Below are positions 56,444 through 64,000 of a stretch of DNA of 64,000 bases, piece by piece. Below the pieces are notes generated by a model. That model did not search any database. It had not been told where the DNA came from and worked only from the letters and a program-made list of their open reading frames with translations. Where the stretch lies: positions 1,302,001-1,366,000 of the forward strand of contig NZ_AP014647.1 in NCBI RefSeq assembly GCF_023167545.1. Reading direction: 5' to 3'. The translations under genes and the position numbers were made by a program. The stretch's first letter is position 1. Every line of letters begins with the position of its first letter. The stretch is from Streptococcus constellatus subsp. constellatus. Its GTDB lineage: Bacteria; Bacillota; Bacilli; Lactobacillales; Streptococcaceae.

Positions 56444-57803
56444 TCTCCAATTCCTCTACTAGGTTAGCTAAATTCATAGAGTTACTTCCTTTTATCAACA
56501 CTTGATCTGCTGGTTGGAGCACTTTTTTAATCGCTTTTACTAAGGCCGGAAACTGGTCTTTTTCAGCATTTTTTACAAAATAATGAACTTTCTCTGGTGG
56601 GAAAATTTCCTGAGCATAGGCAAAAAGCGCAGCCATATCCTCTCCGTAGAGAAATATTTCTGAGAGAATTTCCGGATTTAGACTAGTTATCATAGCACCA
56701 TGCATTTGTTTAGACTCAGCCCCCAGCTCCTTCATATCAGCCAAAACAACCACTTTCTGACCATTTTCATTACAAGGAATCGTTGAAAAAGTCTCCAAAA
56801 TCAGACGCATAGCTGTTGGATTCGCATTATAAACATCTGAGAGGATATCAGCTCCATTTTTAGCTTTTTTCCATTCAGTGCGATTTCGCGTTAATTCAAG
56901 GGTCAAAAAAGCTTTTTGAATGACCTCTTCTGTCACCCCTTCTTTTAAAGCTACATAGGTTGCAACCATAGCATTAGTCGCATTGTATTTTCCAGTTACT
57001 GGAAGGTCAATAGCACTAGTTAAAAAGTTGGTCTCAAAGGTCAAGCTATCTTTTCGTTCTTCTAATTTTGTTAGACAAATATCTTCGTCTGGACCAAAAC
57101 GAACAACATTTTGCTGACTTGGTAAAAAGTCATTGATAATTTTGTCCGCTGGGACAACTAAAAGAGCCCCATTTTTCATACCGTCAGCGATTTGTAGCTT
57201 TCCTTTTGCAATTTCATGACGGCTTTTAAAAAATTCTAGATGTGCTTCACCAATTAAAGTCACTATGCCTACTTTTGGCTGAGCGATAGTAGATAAAAGA
57301 TGAATATCCCCCATGTGATCCTGCCCCATTTCCAGAACCAACTTTTCAGTATCATCTGGCATATGCAAGATCGTATAAGGAAGACCAATTTCATTATTGT
57401 AGTTTCCTTGCGTTTTGTAAGTCTTATAAGCCATTGACAAGAGGTGAGCCAGCATGTCTTTGGTCGTCGTCTTACCATTAGAACCTGTGACTGCAAAAAC
57501 ATCTACCTTCATCTTTTCCAGATAATACCGTGCCAAATGCTGCAGTGCTGCTAATACATCATCTACTAAAATATAAGGATAGTCTTCCAATTCTTTTTCT
57601 GACAAGGTTGCCACAGCTCCATTTTCAAACGCTGTCGCAATAAAGTCATGCCCATCACGCGCGCCCTTAAGAGGCAGAAACAAATCTCCCTCTCCAATCA
57701 ATCGGCTGTCAAATTCTGCCTTTCTAAATGTACAATCTGGAAATAGATGAACATCATTTTTAGCTTTCAAAACAGAAGCCACTTCATAGAACGTTAATTG
57801 CAT
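56433..57803 (-). CDS. murF: UDP-MurNAc-tripeptide--D-Ala-D-Ala ligase
   Basis: A 456 aa ATP-dependent Mur ligase that adds the D-Ala-D-Ala dipeptide, made by Ddl encoded just upstream, to UDP-MurNAc-tripeptide in the cytosol. The ATP site is GSNGKTTTKDM near 106-116; the DVYNANPT motif near 325 and the C-terminal domain (LADMKELG) follow. AGGGG precedes the ATG and a TGGTATAAT lies upstream, so it has its own promoter after the ddl terminator. Confidence 0.95.
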   Translation of the reverse strand: MQLTFYEVASVLKAKNDVHLFPDCTFRKAEFDSRLIGEGDLFLPLKGARDGHDFIATAFENGAVATLSEKELEDYPYILVDDVLAALQHLARYYLEKMKVDVFAVTGSNGKTTTKDMLAHLLSMAYKTYKTQGNYNNEIGLPYTILHMPDDTEKLVLEMGQDHMGDIHLLSTIAQPKVGIVTLIGEAHLEFFKSRHEIAKGKLQIADGMKNGALLVVPADKIINDFLPSQQNVVRFGPDEDICLTKLEERKDSLTFETNFLTSAIDLPVTGKYNATNAMVATYVALKEGVTEEVIQKAFLTLELTRNRTEWKKAKNGADILSDVYNANPTAMRLILETFSTIPCNENGQKVVVLADMKELGAESKQMHGAMITSLNPEILSEIFLYGEDMAALFAYAQEIFPPEKVHYFVKNAEKDQFPALVKAIKKVLQPADQVLIKGSNSMNLANLVEELENEV

Positions 57804-57910
57804 TTTTATCCCCTACTTATCTTAAATATCTCTAACTCTCTCATTATACCACAGAAAAACCGACTTTTACAGATTCACTAAAAGATATAGCAAAATAACA
57901 GAAAAAAATG

Positions 57911-57943
57911 AAAAGACAGGAGCAATGTTATTCCTGTCTTGTT
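57911..57943 (-). terminator. ddl terminator
   Basis: AAGACAGGA (57913-57921) / TCCTGTCTT (57932-57940) stem with T-rich sequence on the minus strand. The 120 bases between it and the ddl stop show no gene. Confidence 0.75.
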
Positions 57944-58065
57944 TTATGACTGCAAAAAGCTCTTATATTGATGCTATGGCTAATTGCTCAAAGCAAAGCT
58001 TTAAGATTCAGACAAAGCTTACGACTTATTCGCTTTTCAAACTTGGAAGAGTACCTGCTCTTATC

Positions 58066-59118
58066 TCATAGTAAATGCTTTTCACGTTTTGTAAACATTT
58101 CTTGAGCTAACCGAACCAATTTTTCAATCAAATCCGTATAAGAAATGCCCATATTTTCCCAAAGCAGGGGATACATAGACCACTGTGTGAATCCAGGCAT
58201 CGTGTTTAACTCATTAAGGAAAATCTCGCCCTTATCAGTATAAAAGAAATCGCAGCGAGCTAAACCAACACCGCCAATAGCATGGAAAGCTTTTTCTGCA
58301 TATTGCCGCATAGTGACAATGACATCTTCAGAGAGTTTTGCAGGAATATCCATGGTGATTTTGTTGTCAATGTACTTGGCTTCGTAGTCATAGAAAGCAA
58401 CATCTTTCACTACCTCACCTGGCCAACTGCTTTTGGCTCCTTCATTTCCAAGTAAACCAACTTCAATTTCACGCGCATTGACACCTTGCTCAATCAAGAC
58501 ACGGCTATCATATTTGAAAGCCAATTCAAGAGCAGAACGCAATTCATCTTGATTTTCAGACTTAGAAATGCCGACACTAGAGCCCATATTTGACGGTTTT
58601 GTAAAAACTGGATAAGTTAGATTTGCCTCTACTTCTGCAATCTTTTCGTCTATATTTTCCCCTTCAATCACTGCTACATAGGGAACTTGCGGAATGCCAG
58701 CAGAAGCTAACACTCGTTTTGTTGTGATTTTGTCCATGGCAACACTAGAAGAAAGGATATTACAACCCACATAAGGCATTTTCAACACTTCAAGAAATCC
58801 TTGGATAGACCCGTCTTCTCCCATTGGACCATGAAGAACGGGGAACACAGTAGCACCTTCTTCGTAAATATCACTCGGCTTCATTTTTTGACTCTCAATG
58901 ACGGTATCATTTGTCATCAATTTTTCATCATCAGCAGGTTTGCTTGAAAATTCTTGCGTCTTGATAAAATCACCTGCTTGTGTGATGAAATAAGTCTTGA
59001 CAAAAAATTTGTCATAATTAATCGCACGCATGACACTCTCTGCTGATAAGACAGAGACTTTTCTTTCCGCACTGCGTCCGCCGTAAAGAAGAATGATTTG
59101 TTGTTTTGACATTTTCAT
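58066..59118 (-). CDS. ddl: D-alanine--D-alanine ligase
   Basis: A 350 aa ATP-grasp ligase. [18 protein letters not shown] near the N-terminus, ATP loop [11 protein letters not shown], and [11 protein letters not shown] at the magnesium site. The omega-loop has YEAKYIDNK with the tyrosine typical of D-Ala-D-Ala (vancomycin-sensitive) enzymes rather than D-lactate ligases. I take ATG 59118 with GAAGG six bases upstream; ATG 59112 is the alternative. An extended -10 TGGTATACT is upstream. Confidence 0.95.
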   Translation of the reverse strand: MKMSKQQIILLYGGRSAERKVSVLSAESVMRAINYDKFFVKTYFITQAGDFIKTQEFSSKPADDEKLMTNDTVIESQKMKPSDIYEEGATVFPVLHGPMGEDGSIQGFLEVLKMPYVGCNILSSSVAMDKITTKRVLASAGIPQVPYVAVIEGENIDEKIAEVEANLTYPVFTKPSNMGSSVGISKSENQDELRSALELAFKYDSRVLIEQGVNAREIEVGLLGNEGAKSSWPGEVVKDVAFYDYEAKYIDNKITMDIPAKLSEDVIVTMRQYAEKAFHAIGGVGLARCDFFYTDKGEIFLNELNTMPGFTQWSMYPLLWENMGISYTDLIEKLVRLAQEMFTKREKHLL

Positions 59119-59199
59119 ACCTAACCTTCTCATCTTAAAAGAAATCTACAAATTTAATCGCCTTTTAGTATACCATATTTTAGCTTGTTTTTGAACAGA

Positions 59200-59235
59200 A
59201 ACAGAGCTTTCATTTTCTTTTAAACAAAGCTCTAT
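59200..59235 (-). terminator. recR terminator
   Basis: AGAGCTTTG...GAAAGCTCT stem on the minus strand followed by GTTTCTGTT; moderate. Confidence 0.5.
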
Positions 59236-59242
59236 CACCCTT

Positions 59243-59839
59243 TTACAACTCCGTACGATTCTCAATAGCTCGAAGCAAAGTCACTTCATCTGCATATTCA
59301 ATATCAGATCCAACTGCTAATCCACGGGCTAGTCGCGTCACTTTGATACCAGCTGGCTTTAACACCCGCGAGATATACATGGAAGTTGCTTCTCCATCTG
59401 CTGTAGCATTGGTCGCTACAATCACTTCAGCCACCTCACTATCCATTAACCGTGTAATCAAACTTTTCAGATTGATGTCATCAGGTCCGACACCATTCAT
59501 AGGAGAAATCAATCCTTGCAAAACATGGTATAAACCATGGTATTCTTGGATATTTTCCATAGCAGATACATCTCGACTATCTTCTACAACCAAAATAGTA
59601 GATTGATCACGGGTCTCATCGGTACAGATAGCACAAGGATCATCATCCGTTAAATTGCCACAAATAGAGCAATAGGTTAGCTCACGTTTGGCTGCAAGTA
59701 AATTTTTAGCAAATTCATTGACATCATCATCACTCATGCCAATCGTATAAAAAGCCAAGCGTGTTGCTGTTTTTATGCCAATTCCTGGTAATTTTGAAAA
59801 ACTTTCAATTAATTTCGCAATCGGTGTTGGATAAAGCAT
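59243..59839 (-). CDS. recR: Recombination protein RecR
   Basis: A 198 aa RecF-pathway protein that, with RecO and RecF, loads RecA at gaps. N-terminal helix-hairpin-helix ([16 protein letters not shown]), C4 zinc finger ([16 protein letters not shown]) near 57-72, and a Toprim domain ([10 protein letters not shown]) are present. GAGAGGG precedes the ATG. It follows pbp2B by ten bases, the standard streptococcal pairing. Confidence 0.96.
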   Translation of the reverse strand: MLYPTPIAKLIESFSKLPGIGIKTATRLAFYTIGMSDDDVNEFAKNLLAAKRELTYCSICGNLTDDDPCAICTDETRDQSTILVVEDSRDVSAMENIQEYHGLYHVLQGLISPMNGVGPDDINLKSLITRLMDSEVAEVIVATNATADGEATSMYISRVLKPAGIKVTRLARGLAVGSDIEYADEVTLLRAIENRTEL

Positions 59840-59849
59840 AATTCCCTCT

Positions 59850-61904
59850 CTAATTCATCGGATGCTGTTGATGATATAAATTAATAATATCACGTGTAAT
59901 GCTATGGCTAACGGTTGAAGATAAGTCTGTATTATGTGGAAAAACAACTGCAACTGCAATTTGCGGATTGTTACTTGGTGCATAAGCAACAACGTTTGTA
60001 TTGATGGCTTCCTGTTTTCCATTATTGACAAACGTTTCTGCTGTCCCTGTTTTCGCACTGATTGGCACTGCTTCACCTTGAGATAAAGTATGCCCTGTTG
60101 TAAAGCCGCTTGTTCCATGTACTACTTGGTAAAAACCTCGACGAATCAAATCCATGTTGTCTTTTGAAATGTCCACTTTATTTAACTCTTTGGTGGCTTT
60201 TCCTTCAATTAATTTTCCAAGACCACCTTTTTCATTATTGTCATAAATTCCTTCCACTAAGTGTGGTGCGATACGAGTACCACCATTAGCTACCGTTGCA
60301 GCATACTGAGCTAATTGCATCGGTGTATAGTTATCAAACTGGCCAAAAGCATTGGTTAAATAGTTTGCAAACGTATATTTTTTAGGAGTATAGCCTTCGG
60401 ACTCACTTGGTAAATCAATTCCTGTAGATGCTCCTAATCCATATTGCGCAAAAGTTTTACGCAATTTGTCCATAGAGGAATTCAAATTTTTCAAATCAAT
60501 CGTCATATTAGGCGAATAAGGGGTTCCCATCATATTCAACGCTAGTTGAACCATATAAGTATTGGATGAATATTCTAATGCCTCTAAAGCTGTAATTTGT
60601 CGAGGGCCATACTGAGTAAACCAAGAAGTGATTGCTGAGGAACCTCCAAAAGAAATCGGTTGATCTGTCAGAACTTGGTTACCTGTGATAGCTCCACTTC
60701 CCCAACCTGCTGTCAAAGTCGCACCCTTAACAACCGAACCAGGCACAAAGTTATTCATAATGGTACCAAGTGAATCGGCTGTCAATTCTCCAGTATCAAT
60801 ATTATGTTTTAAACCCGCCATTGCTAGAATAGCACCCGTTTTTGGATTCATAGCAACAGCATAAACACCCTCAGAATATGTCGCATGACCGTTCGCTAAT
60901 TCTGCACTGAAATACCTTCTCAAAATATCTTCCACACCATTTTGGAAAGTCAAATCCATCGTTAATTTCAGATTATTTCCCTTACTACCATTGGAAATAT
61001 TTTTCACGCTTTCCATATTTCCATTTTTATCAAGATTGATTTCTTTGACTGCGCGTTTTCCTTGAAGTGTAGACTCATATTGTTTTTCCAAATAACTCGT
61101 CCCAACACGATCATTAAGAGAATAGCCTTTTTTCAAATAAGCATTCACTTCTTCTGCGGGTAGCCCTGCCTTTTCACTTGAAACGCTTCCGATGATAGAA
61201 GCCAAAGAAGTATCCAACACTTTCCTGTCCCAGCTGGTGGTAATACTGATACCAGACAGTTCTTTCGAGCTAGAGGCGATTGTCGCAATTTGGTCAGGAG
61301 ACAAATCGTCTGTTCGGATATTTCCCGTCTCAAAATTTGCAATAGCATTCATTTGACTAAACAAATAAATAACTTTTTTATCTTCATTTGAGTAGTTTAA
61401 TTTGACCACATCAACACTTTTAACGGCATTACTATAAATCTTCGACTCTGTCAAACGATTTCCATCTGCACTATACTTTTTATTTTTAGGCAGTTGATTG
61501 ACGACCTTCTTATAAACCTCGCTATCTGCCAAATAATAATCGACCTGTTGTCGCTCAGTAACGTCTGCATTGGAAATGGAAACTAACGGCAGTAATTTTT
61601 GAGCAATTTCTTTAATCGTTTCAGCTCTCATTTTATTGCTACGCGTAAAGGAAACGACTTGCTTGGTTGTATTTTCCACCAAAGGTTTTCCACTTGCATC
61701 ATAAATTTGCCCACGAACAGAGCTAGTTGTTACTTTGGTTTTGCTGGCAGTCGCCAATTTTTTTGTATAAAATTCCCTATGCACAACTTGCATATAGCCC
61801 AAACGAACAATCAAACTCATAAACAATAAAATCACAATCCCAAATAACAAATTGAGCCGTCTAGGAATGGAATGACTATCAAATTTTCTTTTTTTCTTAA
61901 ACAT
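59850..61904 (-). CDS. pbp2B: Penicillin-binding protein 2B (class B transpeptidase)
   Basis: A 684 aa peptidoglycan transpeptidase of peripheral elongation. Cytosolic basic tail, membrane helix [19 protein letters not shown] near 17-35, dimerisation domain ([17 protein letters not shown]), then the transpeptidase: serine motif SVVK, SSN in YSSNTYM, and KTGTAE. The residue after SSN is Thr, as in penicillin-sensitive pneumococcal PBP2b (T446). ATG 61904 gives the family length; the longer frame starts upstream of the extended -10 TGGTACAAT. Forms an operon with recR. Confidence 0.94.
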   Translation of the reverse strand: MFKKKRKFDSHSIPRRLNLLFGIVILLFMSLIVRLGYMQVVHREFYTKKLATASKTKVTTSSVRGQIYDASGKPLVENTTKQVVSFTRSNKMRAETIKEIAQKLLPLVSISNADVTERQQVDYYLADSEVYKKVVNQLPKNKKYSADGNRLTESKIYSNAVKSVDVVKLNYSNEDKKVIYLFSQMNAIANFETGNIRTDDLSPDQIATIASSSKELSGISITTSWDRKVLDTSLASIIGSVSSEKAGLPAEEVNAYLKKGYSLNDRVGTSYLEKQYESTLQGKRAVKEINLDKNGNMESVKNISNGSKGNNLKLTMDLTFQNGVEDILRRYFSAELANGHATYSEGVYAVAMNPKTGAILAMAGLKHNIDTGELTADSLGTIMNNFVPGSVVKGATLTAGWGSGAITGNQVLTDQPISFGGSSAITSWFTQYGPRQITALEALEYSSNTYMVQLALNMMGTPYSPNMTIDLKNLNSSMDKLRKTFAQYGLGASTGIDLPSESEGYTPKKYTFANYLTNAFGQFDNYTPMQLAQYAATVANGGTRIAPHLVEGIYDNNEKGGLGKLIEGKATKELNKVDISKDNMDLIRRGFYQVVHGTSGFTTGHTLSQGEAVPISAKTGTAETFVNNGKQEAINTNVVAYAPSNNPQIAVAVVFPHNTDLSSTVSHSITRDIINLYHQQHPMN

Positions 61905-62028
61905 GTTTTCTCTCATTCTAGTCAAAATGCTACCTTTTATTGTACCACAAATCCAAGAAAATGAAGTCAAGTAAAATGGAAACACTGATAAAAAACACAG
62001 CTAAACCAATTAGAATTTTGCACAATAT

Positions 62029-62054
62029 CAAAAAGCTCTGTTTACGCAGAGCTT
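62029..62054 (-). terminator. gpmA terminator
   Basis: AAGCTCTG (62033-62040) / CAGAGCTT (62047-62054) stem followed by T's on the minus strand. Confidence 0.85.
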
Positions 62055-62072
62055 CTTAATATTTTATTGGGC

Positions 62073-62765
62073 TTATTTTCCAAGATAGTATTCTTTTACA
62101 AGATTCAATTTATCATCAAATTCAAATACAAGCGGTGGGAAATTAGGAATTTCCACATTCATGATTTCATCATCTGATAATTGTTTGATGTGTTTTACAA
62201 GAGCGCGGATTGAGTTACCATGCGCACCTACAAACACATTTTTACCATCTTTCAAAGCTGGAGCAATTTTATCTTCCCAGAATGGAAGAGCACGTTCCAA
62301 AGTAACTTTCAAGTTTTCCGCATCTGGAATCACTGAATCATCAAGGTTTGCATAGCGACGGTCAGTATGTGCTGAATATTGATCATCTTTTGCCATAGCT
62401 GGTGGCAATACATCATAAGAACGACGCCAAATATGAACTTGTTCGTCACCCCATTTTTCAGCTGCTTCAGCTTTATTTTGACCTGTCAAACCGCCATAAT
62501 GACGTTCATTCAAGCGCCATGATTTTTCAACTGGCACCCAAAGTTGACCTGCCGCTTCAAGAGCAAGATTTGTTGTTTTGATAGCACGTGTCAAAACAGA
62601 TGTGTAAGCTTGGTCAAACTCAATACCAGCTTCTTTAATCAATTTACCAGCATCAATCGCTTGTTGCGTCCCTTTTTCAGACAAATCAACATCAGCCCAA
62701 CCAGTAAAGAGGTTAGCTTTATTCCATTCAGACTCACCATGGCGAGCAAAAACTAATTTTACCAT
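62073..62765 (-). CDS. gpmA: 2,3-bisphosphoglycerate-dependent phosphoglycerate mutase
   Basis: A 230 aa glycolytic enzyme interconverting 3- and 2-phosphoglycerate through a phosphohistidine. The RHGESEWN motif (H9) at the N-terminus, RHYGGLTG near 88, and [10 protein letters not shown] with the second His near 183 are present. AAAGGAGA precedes the ATG. Monocistronic. Confidence 0.97.
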   Translation of the reverse strand: MVKLVFARHGESEWNKANLFTGWADVDLSEKGTQQAIDAGKLIKEAGIEFDQAYTSVLTRAIKTTNLALEAAGQLWVPVEKSWRLNERHYGGLTGQNKAEAAEKWGDEQVHIWRRSYDVLPPAMAKDDQYSAHTDRRYANLDDSVIPDAENLKVTLERALPFWEDKIAPALKDGKNVFVGAHGNSIRALVKHIKQLSDDEIMNVEIPNFPPLVFEFDDKLNLVKEYYLGK

Positions 62766-62902
62766 TAGATATCTCCTTTGATTTTTGAAAACTGTCTTAC
62801 AGTCATTTTATATTTTACAAAATTTTTCATAAAAAATCTAGTAGCAATAGGAGAATATTTGATTTTTACTGTTTTCTTTATTCAAACAGTGTATCTATTT
62901 AC

Positions 62903-63364
62903 TCAGCTATCTCCTAAACAATCAGCACAAATTCCATATATCAGCACTTTGGTTTTTGTGATCTTATAACCTGTCTGCTTTTCAGCTTCACGTCTCAGAT
63001 CAGGTAGGTCCACATCTTCAAAGTCTGCAATTCGTCCACATTTTTCGCAGACAATATTCAGATGTTCATGCCCCATAAAATCAAAATAGGTCGTATTGTC
63101 ATTCTTTATCTTGATTTCTTCCACAAAACCCTCTTCAATCAATACTTTCAGATTATTATAGACCGTTGCTAGGCTCATGTTAGGAAACTCAGGCCTCAAA
63201 TCTTGATAAATCTTTTCTGCACTAGGATGCGCATGCGTCCAAATCATATAGGCAATAACCGCCTTTCGAGTCTCTGTAATACGCACACCTTTCACTTTTA
63301 ACCGTTGAATAACATTTTCATAATCACTTTGATCTTTAATTTCTAAATAAGGATGTAAATTCAT
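62903..63364 (-). CDS. perR: Fur-family regulator, PerR type
   Basis: A 153 aa metal-dependent repressor. Winged helix around AVIAYMIWTHAHPSAEKIYQ and MSLATVYNNLKVL; regulatory-site histidines in FDFMGHEHLNI; structural zinc in CEKCG and CADC. Streptococci usually have one Fur homologue acting as PerR, controlling peroxide and metal genes, so that name is preferred over Fur or Zur. No Shine-Dalgarno stands out; TTATATCATG lies upstream. Confidence 0.88.
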   Translation of the reverse strand: MNLHPYLEIKDQSDYENVIQRLKVKGVRITETRKAVIAYMIWTHAHPSAEKIYQDLRPEFPNMSLATVYNNLKVLIEEGFVEEIKIKNDNTTYFDFMGHEHLNIVCEKCGRIADFEDVDLPDLRREAEKQTGYKITKTKVLIYGICADCLGDS

Positions 63365-63477
63365 GCCTACCTACTCATAATTGTTTTTTCTTATTATATC
63401 ATGAAATTAAGAGAATACGTATTTAGAATGATTGTAAATAAATGCAAATGATCAGCTTTTGTCTTTCAAAACATAAG

Positions 63478-63523
63478 AAAAACCTATTGCACAACGCCGA
63501 AACGTTGATACAATAGGCTTTTT
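63478..63523 (-). terminator. HU gene terminator
   Basis: AAAAACCTATTG (63478-63489) and CAATAGGCTTTTT (63511-63523) pair around an inner CAACG...CGTTG stem. Confidence 0.88.
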
Positions 63524-63532
63524 ATCGTTGAA

Positions 63533-63808
63533 TTATTTAACAGCGTCTTTAAGAGCTTTACCTGCTTTGAATGCTGGCACTTTAGAAGCTGCGATTGTGA
63601 TTTCTTTACCAGTTTGTGGGTTACGACCTTTACGAGCTGCACGTTCACGAACTTCAAAGTTACCAAAACCGATCAATTGAACTTTTTCACCAGCTGAAAG
63701 GAATTCAGTTACTGCTGCAAATACCGCATCAACTGCTGCTGCTGAATCTTTCTTAGTCAATTCTGTAGCTTCTGCTACTTTTGCAATCAAATCTTGTTTG
63801 TTAGCCAT
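63533..63808 (-). CDS. hup: DNA-binding protein HU
   Basis: A 91 aa nucleoid protein that bends and compacts DNA as a homodimer. The signature [18 protein letters not shown] near 46-63 with the intercalating proline is present, after a helical dimerisation half. TTGGAGG precedes the ATG. Only HU gene expected in a streptococcus. The DegV gene lies upstream, as in pneumococcus. Confidence 0.97.
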   Translation of the reverse strand: MANKQDLIAKVAEATELTKKDSAAAVDAVFAAVTEFLSAGEKVQLIGFGNFEVRERAARKGRNPQTGKEITIAASKVPAFKAGKALKDAVK

Positions 63809-63936
63809 TTAACAAATCCTCCAAAATATTTTATGAATTAGTAGTCACTAACTCTAACAAGTATTATCATATCTAAAAAATGTTATTAGGTCAAGCACAA
63901 AACGAACTTTTTTCAATTTTTCCAAAAATATCAAAC

Positions 63937-64000
63937 TTATTCATAGCGAACGAGGATTGCCCACGCATTTTCACCTGTATGTGTTTGAATAATAGAACCA
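63937..64000 (-). CDS. DegV family protein (partial, C-terminal end)
   Basis: The last 20 codons of a minus-strand gene entering from the right: SIIQTHTGENAWAILVRYE then TAA at 63937-63939. The THTGENA segment resembles the fatty-acid-headgroup-binding HTG motif at the end of DegV (FakB-type) proteins, and DegV-HU adjacency is known in streptococci. Too little is visible for more. Confidence 0.65.
   Translation of the reverse strand, partial: GSIIQTHTGENAWAILVRYE

Noticed and set aside
57944..58065. Possible riboswitch or structured RNA between ddl and murF
   Set aside because: Only scattered AAGCTTT-like repeats; no consistent fold or known motif could be made out.

Overview
The window is a low-GC Firmicutes chromosome segment that reads as a viridans-type Streptococcus. 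The evidence is an S. pyogenes/S. mutans-like Cas9 of 1345 aa with a short tracrRNA, ptsH-ptsI, a pneumococcus-like PBP2b, the HU-DegV neighbourhood, a marR-proWX-proV choline/betaine operon and a tagatose-6-phosphate pathway beside a Gat-type PTS. Species level is not decidable from sequence alone; the anginosus or gordonii/sanguinis neighbourhood is my guess.

Layout. 1-4650: the end of a type II-A CRISPR locus (cas1 partial, cas9, tracrRNA). The repeat array is not in the window and should lie to the left, beyond cas1. 4693-10242: a solitary sufB, a flavodoxin, a DHH phosphoesterase (Pde2/NrnA type), rpmE2, a cupin relic, an L,D-carboxypeptidase lipoprotein and a quinone oxidoreductase gene with one nonsense codon. 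10281-16613: osmoprotectant/choline ABC operon with MarR regulator, a uracil-DNA glycosylase family protein, an NmrA-like protein, PepV and a nitroreductase. 16718-19416: an AT-rich two-gene island (HNH nuclease plus ABC-type ATPase) that looks like a reversed-order Septu-like anti-phage module; it is the best candidate for an undescribed system. 19534-28030: uvrC, ptsHI, nrdHEF. 28058-37302: CPBP protease, XRE plus broken membrane protein, LPXTG-anchored C69 peptidase, DJ-1-like protein, PlsC, P-type ATPase, TrmN6 and GIY-YIG proteins.

37311-47790 is a sugar-utilisation region under rearrangement and decay. It holds a surface glycosidase tail, a lacG tail cut off at a small inverted-repeat element, then lacC and gatCBA facing left and lacAB facing right. 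lacR and lacD sit between two defective copies of one IS3-family element. Together PTS uptake (GatABC), LacAB isomerase, LacC kinase and LacD aldolase would take galactose to triose phosphates, with LacR and CcpA control visible at the gatA-lacA divergent promoters.

47802-64000: cshA helicase with a probable leader attenuator, an IS982-family relic inserted into a second copy of the small repeat element, a frameshifted corA, prfC, an XRE/membrane pair, tandem YwaF-like genes (one dead), murF, ddl, recR, pbp2B, gpmA, a Fur/PerR regulator, HU and the tail of a DegV-family gene. Cell-wall genes dominate here: MurF uses the D-Ala-D-Ala made by Ddl, and PBP2b crosslinks the product.

Decay is a theme. 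I count at least ten broken genes or elements, several by a single lesion, so either recent pseudogenisation or assembly error must be separated by reads. No tRNA, rRNA or CRISPR array was seen.
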